A stretch of 64,000 bases of DNA from Chamaelirium japonicum. Taxonomy: Eukaryota > Streptophyta > Magnoliopsida > Liliales > Melanthiaceae. A program made the position numbers and the translations under genes. Within the stretch, counting starts at the first letter, position 1; each line of letters begins with the position of its first letter. The stretch lies in NCBI GenBank assembly GCA_947650365.1, contig CANTAL010000134.1, forward strand, positions 124,001-188,000, in the 5' to 3' direction. Shown in pieces: positions 26,343 to 39,914 of this stretch. A model generated the notes under the pieces. That model had not been told where the DNA came from. It saw only the letters and a list, made by a program, of their open reading frames with translations, and did not search any database.

Positions 26343-27675
26343 ACGAATGGATACATTCGTGTGAATGAATTAGAATGGATCGTACGAATGAGTAAGAATG
26401 GATCGTACGAATGAAATAGAATGGATTGCACGAATGAATTAGAATGGATCGTACGAATGAATTAGAATGGATCGTGTGAAAGAATTAGAATGGATTGTAT
26501 GAATGAATTAGAATGGATCGTACGAATGAATTAGAATGGATCGTACGAAGGAATTAGAATGGATCGTATGAATGAATTAGAATAGATCGTACGAATGAAT
26601 TAGAATGGATCGTACGAAGGAATTAGAATGGATCGTACGAATGAATTAGAATGGATATATTCGTGCAAATGAATTAGAATGGATCGTATGATTGTATTAG
26701 AATGGATCGTATGAGTGAATTAGAATGGATCGTACGAATGAATTAGAATGGATCGTATGAATGAATTAGAATAGATACATTCGTGTGAATGAATTAGAAT
26801 GTATCGTATGAATGAATTAGAATAGATTTTGTGAATGAATTAGAACTGATCGTACGAATGAATTAGAATGGATACATTCGTGCGAATGAATTAGAATGGA
26901 TTGTATGAATGAATTAGAATGGATCGTACGAATGAATTAGAATAGATCGTATGAGTGAATTAGAATGGATACGGAGGAATTAGAATGGATCGTACGAAGG
27001 AATTAGAATGGATCATACGAATGAAATAGAATGGATCGTACGAAGGAATTAGAATTGATCGTACGAAGGAATTAGAATGGATCGTACGAAGGAATTAGAA
27101 TGGATCGTACGAATGAATAAGAATGGATATATTCGTGCAAATGAATTAGAATGGATCGTATGAATGAATTAGAATGGATCGTATGAGTGAATTAGAACGG
27201 ATAGTACGAATGAAGTAGAATGGATCGTATGAATGAATTAGAATGGATACATTCGTGCGAATGAATTAGAATGGATCGTATGAATGAATTAGAATGGATT
27301 GTGCGAATGAATTAGAATGGATCGTACGAATGAATTAGAATGGATACATTCGTGCGAATAAATTAGAATGGATTGTATGAATGAATTAGAATGGATCGTA
27401 CAAATAAATTAGAATGGATCATATGAATGAATTAGAATAGATTGCGCGAATGAATTAGAATGGATCGTACGAATGAATTAGAATGGATCGTACGAAGGAA
27501 TTAGAATGGATCGTATGAATGAATTAGAATGGATCGTACGAATGACTTAGAATGGATCATACGAAGGAATTAGAATGGATCGTACGAATGAATTAGAGTG
27601 GATCGTACGATTGAATTAGAATGGATCATACGAATGAGTAAGAATGGATCGTATAAATGAATTAGATTGGATCGT
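26343..27675 (-). repeat. Minus-orientation block 28
   Basis: Copy of block 14 at offset 14,180. The rare TTTTGTGAATG plus GAACTG pair and the AGTACGAATGAAG landmark are retained. Confidence 0.95.
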
Positions 27676-27697
27676 ACGATCCATTCTAATTCATTAG
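27676..27697 (+). repeat. Single-unit plus micro-inversion (J15)
   Basis: Second copy of the one-unit inversion at 13496. It is flanked by TCGTACGATCC on the left and ATTAGCATGG on the right. Confidence 0.9.
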
Positions 27698-28388
27698 CAT
27701 GGATCGTGCTAATGAATTAGAATGGAATATACGAATGAATTAGAATGGATCATAGAATGGATCGTACGAATGAATTAGAATGAATTAGAATGGATCGTAC
27801 GAATGAATTAGAATAGATCATAGGAATGAATTAGAATGGATCGTGCAAATGAATTAGAATGGATACATTCGTACGAATGAATTAGAATGGATCGTGCGAA
27901 TGAATTAGAATGGATCGTACGAATGAATTAGAATGGATATATTTGAACAAATAAATTAGAATGGATCATACGAATGAATTAGAATGGATCGTACGAATGA
28001 ATTAGAATGGATAGTGCAAATGAATTAGAATCGATCGTACGAATGAATTAGAATGGATCGTACGAATGAATTAGAATGGATCATACGAATGAGTAAGAAT
28101 GGATCGTATGAATGAATTAGAATTGATCGTACGAATGAATTAGAATGGATCGTACGAATAAATTAGAATGGATACATTCGTCCGAATGAATTAGAATGGA
28201 TCATACGAATGAGTAAGAATGGATCGTACGAATGAAATAGAATAGATTGTACGAATGAATTAGAATGGATCCTACGAATGAATTAGAATGGATCGTGAGA
28301 AAGAATTAGAATAGATTGTATGAATGAATTAGAATGGATCGTATGAATGAATTAGAATGGATCGTGCGAATGAATTCGAATGGATCGT
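27698..28388 (-). repeat. Minus-orientation block 30
   Basis: It opens like block 16 with small insertions. From about 28.07 kb it resembles 34.68-35.23 kb. It ends at J6. Confidence 0.93.
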
Positions 28389-28799
28389 ACGAATTCATTC
28401 TAATTCATTCATACAATCCGTTCTAATTCTTTCACACGATCCATTCTAATTCATTCGTACGTTCCATTCTAATTCATTAGCACGATCCATGCTAATTCAT
28501 TCGTTCGATCAATTCTAATTCATTAGCACGATCCATTCTAATTCATTCGTACGATCCTTTCTAATTCATTCGTACAATCCATTCTTATTCATTCATAGGA
28601 TCCATTCTAATTCATTCATACGATCTATTCTAATTCTTTTGCACGAATGTATCCATTCTAATTCATTCGCACGAATGTATCCATTCTAATTCATTCGTAC
28701 GATCCATTCTAATTCATTCGTACGATCCATTCTAATTCATTCGCATAATCCATTCTATTTCATTCGTACGATCCATTCTTACTCATTCGTATGATCCAT
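28389..28799 (+). repeat. Plus-orientation block 31 (copy I)
   Basis: J6 to J1. Shares CATACAATCCGTTC, ATGCTAATTC and GTTCGATCAATTC with 35236-35647, its partner of nearly the same length. Confidence 0.95.
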
Positions 28800-29671
28800 T
28801 ATGGATACATTCGTGCGAATGAATTAGAATGGATCATACGAATGAGTAAGAATGGATCGTACGAATGAAATAGAATGGATTGTGTGAATGAATTAGAATG
28901 GATCGTACGAATGAATTAGAATGGATCGTGTGAAAGAATTAGAATGGATTGTATGAATGAATTAGAATAGATCGTATGAATGAATTAGAATGGATCGTAC
29001 GATTGAATTAGAATGGATCGTACGAATGAATTAGAATGGATACATTCGTGCGAATGAATTAGAATAGATACATTCGTGCGAAAGAATTAGAATAGATCGT
29101 ATGAATGAATTAGAATGGATCCTATGAATGAATTAGAATGGATCGTGAGAATGAATTTTAATGGATCGTACGAATGAATTAGAATGGATCGTGCTAATAA
29201 ATTAGAATTGATCGAACGAATGAATTAGAATGGATACATTCGTGCGAATGAATTAGAATGGATCGGACGAATGAATTAGAATGGATCGTACAAATGAGTA
29301 AGAATGGATCGTATGAATGAAATAGAATAGATCGTACGAATGAATTAGAATGGATCGTACGAAGAAATTAGAATGGATCGTACGAATGAATTAGAATGGA
29401 TATATTCATGCAAATGAATTAGAATGGATCGTATGAATGTATTAGAATGGATCGTATGAGTGAATTAGAATGGATCGTACGAATGAATTAGAATGGATCG
29501 TATGAATGAATTAGAATGGATATATTCGTGTGAATGAATTAGAATGGATCGTATGAATGAATTAGAATAGATTTTGTGAATGAATTAGAACTGATCGTAC
29601 GAATGAATTAGAACGGATACATTCGTGCGAATGAATTAGAATGGATCGTACGAATGAATAAGAATGGATCG
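28800..29671 (-). repeat. Minus-orientation block 32 (copy I)
   Basis: J1 to J4. About 150 bp longer than the partner 35648-36369. The extra part lies around 29.36-29.55 kb (ATATTCATGCAAATG to ATATTCGTGTG). Confidence 0.94.
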
Positions 29672-30351
29672 CATTCTAATTCATTCGCATGAATGTATCC
29701 ATTCTAATTCATTCATACAATCCATTCTATTTCATTCGTACGATCCATTCTTACTCATTCGTATGATCCATTCTAATTCATTCATATGATCCATTCTAAT
29801 TCATTCGTACGATCCATTCTAATTCATTCGCACGATCCATTCTAATTCATTCATACGATCCATTCTAATTCATTAATACGATCCATTCTAATTCATTCCT
29901 ACAATCCATTCTAATTCATTCACCCGATCCATTCTAATTCATTCATACGATCCATTCTATTCGAATGGATCATGCGATCCATTCGAATTCATTCGTACGA
30001 TCCATTCTAATTCATTCATACGATCCATTCTAATTCATTCATACAATGCATTCTAATTCTTTCACACGATCCATTCTAATTCATTCGTACGATCCATTCT
30101 AATTCATTCGTACAATCCATTCTCTTTCATTTGTACGATCCATTCTTACTCATTCGTATGATCCATTCTAATTCATTCGTACGATCCATTCTAATTCATT
30201 CGTACAATCCATTCTTTTTCATTCGTACGATCCATTCTTACTCATTCCTATGATCCATTCTAATTCATTCGCACGAATGTATCCATTCTAATTCATTCAT
30301 ACAATCCTTTCTAATTCATTCCGTACGATCCATTCTAATTCATTCGTACGA
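29672..30351 (+). repeat. Plus-orientation block 33 (copy I)
   Basis: J4 to J3. It contains the hairpin element 29960-29987. Partners are 33892, 36370 and 40590, with lengths 680, 681, 681 and 704. Confidence 0.95.
29960..29987 (+). repeat. Short hairpin element, plus-type flanks
   Basis: Arms TTCGAATGGATC and GATCCATTCGAA around ATGC. The flanks are the exact reverse complement of those at 6210 and 19347. Same-orientation copies lie at 34182-34209, 36659-36686, 40903-40930 (one mismatch) and 44407-44434. Confidence 0.93.
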
Positions 30352-30381
30352 TCGTACGAATGAATTAGAATGGATCGTACG
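30322..30381. repeat. 60-bp perfect spacerless palindrome (J3)
   Basis: Thirty-base arms on each side of 30351/30352, the same extent as at 5793-5852. Related but imperfect copies are centred near 34572, 37050, 41293 and 44821. The last differs only at the central two bases (GTTC for GATC) in the inner arms. Confidence 0.96.
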
Positions 30382-31128
30382 AATGAATTAAAATAGATTA
30401 TGAGAATGAATTAGAATGGATCGTACGAATGAATTAGAATGGATCGTACGAATGAATTAGAATGGATCATACGAATGAGTAAGAATGGATCGTACGAATG
30501 AATTAGAATGGATCGTACGAATGAATTAGAATGGATCGTACGAATAAATTAGAATGGATACATTCGTCCGAATGAATTAGAATGGATCATACGAATGAGT
30601 AAGAATGGATCGTACGAATGAAATAGAATGGATTGTGCGAATGAATTAGAATGGACCGTACGAATGAATTAGAATGGATACATTCGTGCGAATGAATTAG
30701 AATGGATCGGACGAATGAATTAGAATGGATCGTACGAATAAATTAGAATGGATCGTACGAATGAATTAGAATGGATCGTACGAATAAATTAGAAAGGATA
30801 CATTCGTCCGAATGAATTAGAATGGATCATACGAATGAGTAAGAATGGATCGTACGAATGAAATAGAATAGATTGTACGAATGAATTAGAATGGAACCTA
30901 CGAATGAATTAGAATGGATCGTGTGAATGAATTAGAATGGATCGTGCGAATGAATTAGAATGGATCGTACGAATGAATTAGAATGGATCGTGCTATTGAA
31001 TTAGAATTGATCGAACGAATGAATTAGCATGGATCGTGCTAATGAATTAGAATGGAACGTACGAATGAATTAGAATGGATCGTGTGAAAGAATTAGAATG
31101 GATTGTATGAATGAATTAGAATGAATTC
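30352..31128 (-). repeat. Minus-orientation block 34 (copy I)
   Basis: J3 to J2. Partners are 37051-37826 and 41294-42069, all 776-777 bp. Contains ACATTCGTCCG 28-mers, the GAGTAAG series and the GTGCTATTG/ATCGAACG pair. Confidence 0.95.
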
Positions 31129-31535
31129 GTACGATCCATTCGAATTCATTCGCACGATCCATTCTAATTCATTGATACGATCCATTCTAATTCACTCATA
31201 CAATCCATTCTAATTCTTTCAAACGATCCATTCTAATTCATTCGTAGGATCCATTCTAATTCATTCGTACAATCTATTCTATTTCATTCGTATGATCCAT
31301 TCTTACTCATTCGTATGATCCATTCTAATTCATTCGGACGAATGTATCCATTCTAATTTATTCGTACGATCCATTCTAATTCATTCGTACGATCCACTCT
31401 AATTCATTCGTATGATCCATTCTAATTCATTCGTCCGATCCATTCTAATTCATTCGTACGGTCCATTCTAATTCATTCGCACAATCCATTCTATTTCATT
31501 CGTACGATCCATTCTTACTCATTCGTACGATCCAC
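31129..31535 (+). repeat. Plus-orientation block 35 (copy I)
   Basis: J2 to a J1 variant (CCACTATGG). The partner 37827-38234 differs at three places in the first 110 bases I compared. Confidence 0.95.
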
Positions 31536-31990
31536 TATGGATACATTCGTGCGAATGAATTAGAATGGATCATACGAATGAGTAAGAATGGATCGTACGA
31601 ATAAAATAGAATGGATTGTGCGAATGAATTAGAATGGATCGTACGAATGAATTAGAATGGATCGCGTGAAAGAATTAGAATTGATTGTATAAATGAATTA
31701 GAATGGATCGTATGAATGAATTAGAATGGATCGTACGAATGAATTAGAATGGATCGTACGAATGAATTAGAATGGATCGTACGAATGAATTAGAATGGAT
31801 CGTACGAATAAATTAGAATGGATACATTCGTCCGAATGAATTAGAATGTATCATACGAATGAGTAAGAATGGATCGTACGAATGAAATAGAATAGATTGT
31901 ACGAATGAATTAGAATGGATCCTAAGAATGAATTAGAATAGATCGTGTGAAAGAATTAGAATGGATTGTATGAATGAATTAGAATTAATT
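31536..31990 (-). repeat. Minus-orientation block 36 (copy I)
   Basis: J1 variant to J2 variant (GAATTAATTCG). The partner is 38235-38689, of equal length. Confidence 0.94.
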
Positions 31991-33216
31991 CGTACGATCC
32001 ATTCGAATTCATTCGCACGATCTATTCTAATCCATTCATACGATCCATTCTAATTCATTCATATAATCCATTCTAATTCCTTCACACGATCCATTCTAAT
32101 TCATTCGTAGGATCCATTCTAATTTATTCGTACAATCTATTCTAATTCGTATCGTACGATCCATTCTTACTCATTCGTATGATCCATTCTAATTCATTCG
32201 GACGAATGTATCCATTCTAATTTATTCGTACGATCCATTCTAATTCATTCGTACGATCCATTCTAATTCATTCGTACGATCCATTCTAATTCATTCGTCC
32301 GATCCATTCTAATTCATTCGCACGAATGTATCCATTCTAATTCATTCGTACGATCCATTCTAATTCATTCGTACGATCCATTCTAACTCATTCGTACGAT
32401 CCATTCTAATTCATTCGTACGATCCATTCTAATTCATTCGTATGATCCATTCTAATTCATTCGCACGAATGTATCCATTCTAGTTCATTCGTACGATCCA
32501 TTCTAATTCATTCGTACGATTCATTCTAATTCATTCGTACGATCTATTCTAATTCATTCGTACGATCCATTCTAATTCATTCGTACGATCCATTCTAATT
32601 CCTTCGTACGATCCATTCTAATTCATTCGTACGATCCATTCTAATTCCTTCGTATCCATTCTAATTCACTCATACGATCCATTCTAATTCATTCGTACGA
32701 TCCATTCTAATTCATTCATACAATCCATTCTAATTCATTCGCACGAATGTATCCATTCTAATTCATTCGTACGATCAGTTCTAATTCATTCACAAAATCT
32801 ATTCTAATTCATTCATACGATCCATTCTAATTCATTCACACGAATGTATCCATTCTAATTCATTCATACGATCCATTCTAATTCATTCGTACGATCCATT
32901 CTAATTCACTCATACGATCCATTCTAATACATTCATACGATCCATTCTAATTCATTTGCACGAATATATCCATTCTAATTCATTCGTACGATCCATTCTA
33001 ATTCCTTCGTACGATCCATTATAATTCATTCGTACGATCTATTCTAATTCATTCGTACGATCCATTCTAATTCATTCGTGCGATCCATTCTAATTCATTC
33101 GTACGATCTATTCTAATTCATTCGTACGATCCATTCTAATTCATTCGTACGATCCATTCTAATTCATTCGTATGATCCATTTTAATTCATTCGTACAATC
33201 TATTCTAATTCATTCA
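31991..33216 (+). repeat. Plus-orientation block 37 (copy I)
   Basis: J2 to J5. The partner 38690-39914 is within a base or two in length. Both share GATCAGTTC with ACAAAATC near 32774 and 39496, a rare pair also at 43.69 kb. Confidence 0.95.
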
Positions 33217-33891
33217 TACGAATGGATACATTCGTGTGAATGAATTAGAATGGATCGTACGAATGAGTAAGAATGGATCGTACGAATGAAATAGAATGGA
33301 TTGCACGAATGAATTAGAATGGATCGTACGAATGAATTAGAATGGATCGTGTGAAAGAATTAGAATGGATTGTATGAATGAATTAGAATGGATCATACGA
33401 ATGAATTAGAATGGATCGTATGACGGAATTAGAATGGATCGTACGAATGATTTAGAATGGATCGTACGAATGAATTAGAATAGATCGTACGAATGAATTA
33501 GAATGGATCGTACGAAGGAATTAGAATGGATCGTATGAATGAATTAGAATGGATATATTCGTGCAAATGAATTAGAATGGATCGTATGAATGTATTAGAA
33601 TGGATCGTATGAGTGAATTAGAATGGATCGTACGAATGAATTAGAATGGATCATATGAATGAATTAGAATGGATACATTCGTGTGAATGAATTAGAATGT
33701 ATCGTATGAATGAATTAGAATAGATTTTGTGAATGAATTAGAACTGATCGTACGAATGAATTAGAATGGATACATTCGTGCGAATGAATTAGAATGGATT
33801 GAATGAATGAATTAGAATGGATCCTATGAATGAATTAGAATGGATCGTGCGAATGAATTAGAATGGATCGTACGAATGAATTAGAATGGAT
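33217..33891 (-). repeat. Minus-orientation block 38 (copy I)
   Basis: J5 to J4. Its first half matches blocks 14 and 28. The rare TATGACG unit near 33420 recurs near 40118 in the partner. Confidence 0.95.
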
Positions 33892-34572
33892 CGCATTCTA
33901 ATTCATTCGCATGAATGTATCTATTCTAATTCATTCGTACAATCCATTCTATTTCATTCGTACGATCCATTCTAATTCATTCGTATGATCCATTCTAATT
34001 CATTCGTACGATCCATTCTAATTCATTCGTACGATCCATTCGAATTCATTCGCACGATCCATTCTAATTAATTCATACGATCCATTCTAATTCATTCATA
34101 CGATCCATTCTAATTCATTCCTACAATCCATTCTAATTCATTCGCCCGATCCATTCTAATTCATTCATACAATCTATTCTATTCGAATGGATCATGCGAT
34201 CCATTCGAATTCATTCGTACGATCAATTCTAATTCATTCATACGATCCATTCTAATTCATTCATACAATGCATTCTAATTCTTTCGCACGATCCATTCTA
34301 ATTCATTCGTACGATCTATTCTAATTCATTCGTACAATCCATTCTATTTCATTTGTACGATCCATTCTTACTCATTCGTATGATCCATTCTAATTCATTC
34401 GTACGATCCATTCTAATTCATTCGTACAATCCATTCTATTTCATTCGTACGATCCATTCTTACTCATTCGTATGATCCATTCTAATTCGTTCACACGAAT
34501 GTATCCATTCTAATTCATTCATACAATCCATTCTTATTCATTCTGTACGATCAATCTAATTCATTTGTACGA
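33892..34572 (+). repeat. Plus-orientation block 39 (copy I)
   Basis: J4 to a J3 with one arm mismatch (CATTTGTACGA). Contains a hairpin element at 34182-34209. It is also 4,220 bp from block 33, showing an internal duplication inside the higher-order repeat. Confidence 0.95.
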
Positions 34573-35235
34573 TCGTACGAATGAATTAGAATAGATCGTA
34601 CGAATGAATTAGAATAGATTGTGCGAATGAATTAGAATGGATCGTACGAATGAATTAGAATGGATCGTACGAATGAATTAGAATGGATCATACGAATGAG
34701 TAAGAATGGATCGTACGAATGAATTAGAATGGATCGTACGAATGAATTAGAATGGATCGTGCGAATAAATTAGAATGGATACATTCGTCCGAATGAATTA
34801 GAATGGATCATACGAATGAGTAAGAATGGATCGTACGAATGAAATAGAATGGATTGTGCGAATGAATTAGAATGGACCGTACGAATGAATTAGAATGGAT
34901 ACATTCGTGCGAATGAATTAGAATGGATCGGACGAATGAATTAGAATGGATCGTACGAATGAATTAGAATGGATCGTACGAATGAATTAGAATTGATCGT
35001 ACGAATAAATTAGAATGGATACATTCGTCCGAATGAATTAGAATGGATCATACGAATGAGTAAGAATGGATCGTACGATAGAAATAGAATAGATTGTACG
35101 AATGAATTAGAATGGATCCTACGAATGAATTAGAATGGATCGTGTGAAAGAATTAGAATGGATTGTATGAATGAATTAGAATGGATCGTATGAATGAATT
35201 AGAATGGATCGTGCCAATGAATTCGAATGGATCGT
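34573..35235 (-). repeat. Minus-orientation block 40 (copy I)
   Basis: J3 to J6. Follows block 50 (41294 onward) until roughly 35.18 kb against 41.88 kb. There the two copies part: this one goes to J6, the other to J2. Confidence 0.94.
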
Positions 35236-35647
35236 ACGAATTCATTCTAATTCATTCATACAATCCGTTCTAATTCTTTCACACGATCCATTCTAATTCA
35301 TTCGTACGTTCCATTCTAATTCATTAGCACGGTCCATGCTAATTCATTCGTTCGATCAATTCTTATTCATTAGCACGATCCATTCTAATTCATTCGTACG
35401 ATCCTTTCTAATTCATTCGCACGATCCATTCTTATTCATTCATAGGATCCATTCTAATTCATTCATACGATCTATTCTAATTCTTTCGCACAAATGTATC
35501 CATTCTAATTCATTCGCACGAATGTATCCATTCTAATTCATTCGTACGATCCATTCTAATTCATTCGTACGATCCATTCTAATTCATTCGCATAATCCAT
35601 TCTATTTCATTCGCACGATCCATTCTTACTCATTCGTATGATCCATT
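35236..35647 (+). repeat. Plus-orientation block 41 (copy II)
   Basis: J6 to J1. A 66-codon open frame at 35336-35536 lies here. It is kept open by CTTATTC and GCAC variants and has no gene-like context. Confidence 0.95.
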
Positions 35648-36369
35648 ATGGATACATTCGTGCGAATGAATTAGAATGGATCATACGAATGAGTAAGAAT
35701 GGATCGTACGAATGAAATAGAATGGATTGTGTGAATGAATTAGAATGGATCGTACGAATGAATTAGAATGGATCGTGTGAAAGAATTAGAATGGATTGTA
35801 TGAATGAATTAGAATAGATCGTATGAATGAATTAGAATGGATCGTACGAATGAATTAGAATGGATCGTATGAATGAATTAGAATGGATCGTACGAATGAA
35901 TTAGAATGGATACATTCGTGCGAATGAATTAGAATAGATACATTCGTGCGAAAGAATTAGAATAGATCGTATGAATGAATTAGAATGGATCCTATGAATG
36001 AATTAGAATGGATCGTGAGAATGAATTATAATGGATCGTACGAATGAATTAGAATGGATCGTGCTAATGAATTAGAATTGATCGAACGAATGAATTAGAA
36101 TGGATACATTCGTGCAAATGAATTAGAATGGATCGGACGAATGAATTAGAATGGATCGTACGAATGAGTAAGAATGGATCGTATGAATGAAATAGAATAG
36201 ATCGTACGAATGAATTAGAATGGATCGTACGAAGAAATTAGAATGGATCGTATGAATGAATTAGAATAGATTTTGTGAATGAATTAGAACTGATCGTACG
36301 AATGAATTAGAACGGATACATTCGTGCGAATGAATTAGAATGGATCGTACGAATGAATACGAATGGATC
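35648..36369 (-). repeat. Minus-orientation block 42 (copy II)
   Basis: J1 to J4. Lacks about 150 bp found in block 32. The gap falls near 36.25 kb, where GTACGAAGAAATTAG is followed directly by TATGAATGAATTAGAATAG. Confidence 0.94.
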
Positions 36370-37050
36370 GCATTCTAATTCATTCGCATGAATGTATCCA
36401 TTCTAATTCATTCGTACAATCCATTCTATTTCATTCGTACGATCCATTCTTACTCATTCGTATGATCCATTCTAATTCATTCGTATGATCCATTCTAATT
36501 CATTCGTACGATCCATTATAATTCATTCGTACGATCCATTCTAATTCATTCGCACGATCCATTCTAATTCATTCATACGATCCATTCTAATTCATTCCTA
36601 CAATCCATTCTAATTCATTCGCCCGATCCATTCTAATTCATTCATACGATCCATTCTATTCGAATGGATCATGCGATCCATTCGAATTCATTCGTACGAT
36701 CCATTCTAATTTATTCATACGATCCATTCTAATTCATTCATACAATGCATTCTAATTCATTCACACGATCCATTCTAATTCATTCGTACGATCCATTCTA
36801 ATTCATTCGTACAATCCATTCTATTTCATTTGTACGATCCATTCTTACTCATTCGTATGATCCATTCTAATTCATTCGTACGATCCATTCTAATTCATTC
36901 GTACAATCCATTCTTTTTCATTCGTACGATCCATTCTTACTCATTCGTATGATCCATTCTAATTCATTCGCACGAATATATCCATTCTAATTCATTCATA
37001 CAATCCATTCTAATTCATTCCGTACGATCCATTCTAATTCATTTGTATGA
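36370..37050 (+). repeat. Plus-orientation block 43 (copy II)
   Basis: J4 to a J3 with two arm mismatches (CATTTGTATGA). Contains a hairpin element at 36659-36686. Confidence 0.95.
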
Positions 37051-37826
37051 TCGTACGAATGAATTAGAATGGATCGTACGAATGAATTAGAATAGATTGT
37101 GCGAATGAATTAGAATGGATCGTACGAATGAATTAGAATGGATCGTATGAATGAATTAGAATGGATCATATGAATGAGTAAGAATGGATCGTACGAATGA
37201 ATTAGAATGGATCGTACGAATGAATTAGAATGGATACATTCGTCCGAATGAATTAGAATGGATCATACGAATAAGTAAGAATGGATCGTACGAATAAAAT
37301 AGAATGGATTGTGCGAATGAATTAGAATGGACCGTACGAATGAATTAGAATGGATACATTCGTGCGAATGAATTAGAATGGATCGGACGAATGAATTAGA
37401 ATGGATCGAACGAATAAATTAGAATGGATCGTACGAATGAATTAGAATGGATCGTACGAATAAATTAGAAAGGATACATTCGTCCGAATGAATTAGAATG
37501 GATCATACGAATGAGTAAGAATGGATCGTACGAGTGAAATAGAATAGATTGTACGAATGAATTAGAATGGATCCTACGAATGAATTAGAATGGATCGTGT
37601 GAAAGAATTAGAATGGATTGTATGAATGAATTAGAATGGATCGTGCGAATGAATTAGAATGGATCGTACGAATGAATTAGAATGGATCGTGCTAATGAAT
37701 TAGAATTGATCGAACGAATGAATTAGCATGGATCGTGCTAATGAATTAGAATGGAACGTACGAATGAATTAGAATGGATCGTGTGAAAGAATTAGAATGG
37801 ATTGTATGAATGAATTAGAATGAATT
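37051..37826 (-). repeat. Minus-orientation block 44 (copy II)
   Basis: Partner of block 34. The J2 exit here reads GAATTCTTACG. Confidence 0.95.
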
Positions 37827-38234
37827 CTTACGATCCATTCGAATTCATTCGCACGATCCATTCTAATTCATTCATACGATCCATTCTAATTCATTCATAC
37901 AATCCATTCTAATTCTTTCACACGATCCATTCTAATTCATTCGTAGGATCCATTCTAATTCATTCGTACAATCTATTCTATTTCATTCGTACGATCCATT
38001 CTTACTCATTCGTATGATCCATTCTAATTCATTCGGACGAATGTATCCATTCTAATTTATTCGTACGATCCATTCTAATTCATTCGTACGATCCACTCTA
38101 ATTCATTCGTACGATCCATTCTAATTCTTTCGTTTGATCCATTCTAATTCATTCGTACGGTCCATTCTAATTCATTCGCACAATCCGTTCTATTTCATTT
38201 GTACGATCCATTCTTACTCATTCGTATGATCGAC
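37827..38234 (+). repeat. Plus-orientation block 45 (copy II)
   Basis: Partner of block 35. It exits at a J1 variant, CGACTATGG. Confidence 0.95.
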
Positions 38235-38689
38235 TATGGATACATTCGTGCGAATGAATTAGAATGGATCATACGAATGAGTAAGAATGGATCATACGAA
38301 TAAAATAGAATGGATTGTGCGAATGAATTAGAATGGATCGTACGAATGAATTAGAATGGATCGTGTGAAAGAATTAGAATGGATTGTATGAATGAATTAG
38401 AATGGATCGTATGAATGAATTAGAATGGATCGTACGAATGAATTAGAACGGATCGTACGAATGAATTAGAATGGATCGTACGAATGAATTAGAATGGATC
38501 GTACGAATAAATTAGAATGGATACATTCGTCCGAATGAATTAGAATGGATCATACGAATGAGTAAGAATGGATCGTACGAATGAAATAGAATAGATTGTA
38601 CGAATGAATTAGAATGGATCCTACGAATGAATTAGAATAGATCGTGTGAAAGAATTAGAATGGATTGTATGAATGAATTAGAATGAATT
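38235..38689 (-). repeat. Minus-orientation block 46 (copy II)
   Basis: Partner of block 36. Includes the 28-mer GGATACATTCGTCCG followed by a GAGTAAG unit. Confidence 0.94.
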
Positions 38690-39914
38690 CGTACGATCCA
38701 TTCGAATTCATTCGCACGATCTATTCTAATTCATTCATACGATCCATTCTAATTCATTCATATAATCCATTCTAATTCTTTCACACGATCCATTCTAATT
38801 CATTCGTAGGATCCATTCTAATTCATTCGTACAATCTATTCTAATACATTCGTACGATCCATTCTTACTCATTCGTATGATCCATTCTAATTCATTCGGA
38901 CGAATGTATCTATTCTAATTTATTCGTACGATCCATTCTAATTCATTCGTACGATCCATTCTAATTCATTCGTACGATCCATTCTAATTCATTCGTCTGA
39001 TCCATTCTAATTCATTCGCACGAATGTATCCATTCTAATTCATTCGTACGATCGATTCTAATTCATTCGTACGATCCATTCTAACTCATTCGTACGATCC
39101 ATTCTAATTCATTCGTACGATCCATTCTAATTCATTCGTATGATCCATTCTAATTCATTCGCACGAATGTATCCATTCTAGTTCATTCGTACGATCCATT
39201 CTAATTCATTCGTACGATTCATTCTAATTCCTTCGTACGATCCATTCTAATTCATTCGTACGATCTATTCTAATTCATTCGTACGATCCATTCTAATTCA
39301 TTCATACGATCCATTCTAATTCCTTCGTACGATCCATTCTAATTCATTCGTACGATCCATTCTAATTCCTTCGTATCCATTCTAATTCACTCATACGATC
39401 CATTCTAATTCATTCGTACGATCCATTCTAATTCATTCATACAATCCATTCTAATTCATTCGCACGAATGTATCCATTCTAATTCATTCGTACGATCAGT
39501 TCTAATTCATTCACAAAATCTATTCTAATTCATTCATATGATCCATTCTAATTCATTCACACGAATGTATCCATTCTAATTCATTCATACGATCCATTCT
39601 AATTCATTCGTACGATCCATTCTAATTCACTCATACGATCCATTCTAATACATTCATACGATCCATTCTAATTCATTTGCACGAATATATCCATTCTAAT
39701 TCATTCGTACGATCCATTCTAATTCCTTCGTACGATCCATTCTAATTCATTCGTACGATCTATTCTAATTCATTCGTACGATCCATTCTAATTCATTCGT
39801 ACGATCTATTCTAATTCATTCGTACGATCCATTCTAATTCATTCGTACGATCCATTTTAATTCATTCGTACGATCCATTCTAATTCATTCGTACAATCTA
39901 TTCTAATTCATTCG
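38690..39914 (+). repeat. Plus-orientation block 47 (copy II)
   Basis: Partner of block 37. CCTTCG units and CTAATACATTC occur near 39.31-39.65 kb in the same order as in copy I. Confidence 0.95.

Larger units (their letters stand above)
28389..35235. repeat. 6.85-kb higher-order repeat, copy I
   Basis: Bounded by J6 at both ends. It holds the orientation pattern plus 411, minus 872, plus 680, minus 777, plus 407, minus 455, plus 1226, minus 675, plus 681, minus 663. The same order of blocks follows in copy II. Paired landmarks are 6,698-6,700 bp apart from 29672 to 39915. At the copy starts the offset is 6,848 bp, because the minus block 28800-29671 is about 150 bp longer than its partner. 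Confidence 0.92.

Noticed and set aside
35336-35536. 66-codon open frame
   Set aside because: Same cause. It starts inside a unit and follows CTTATTC and 28-mer variants.
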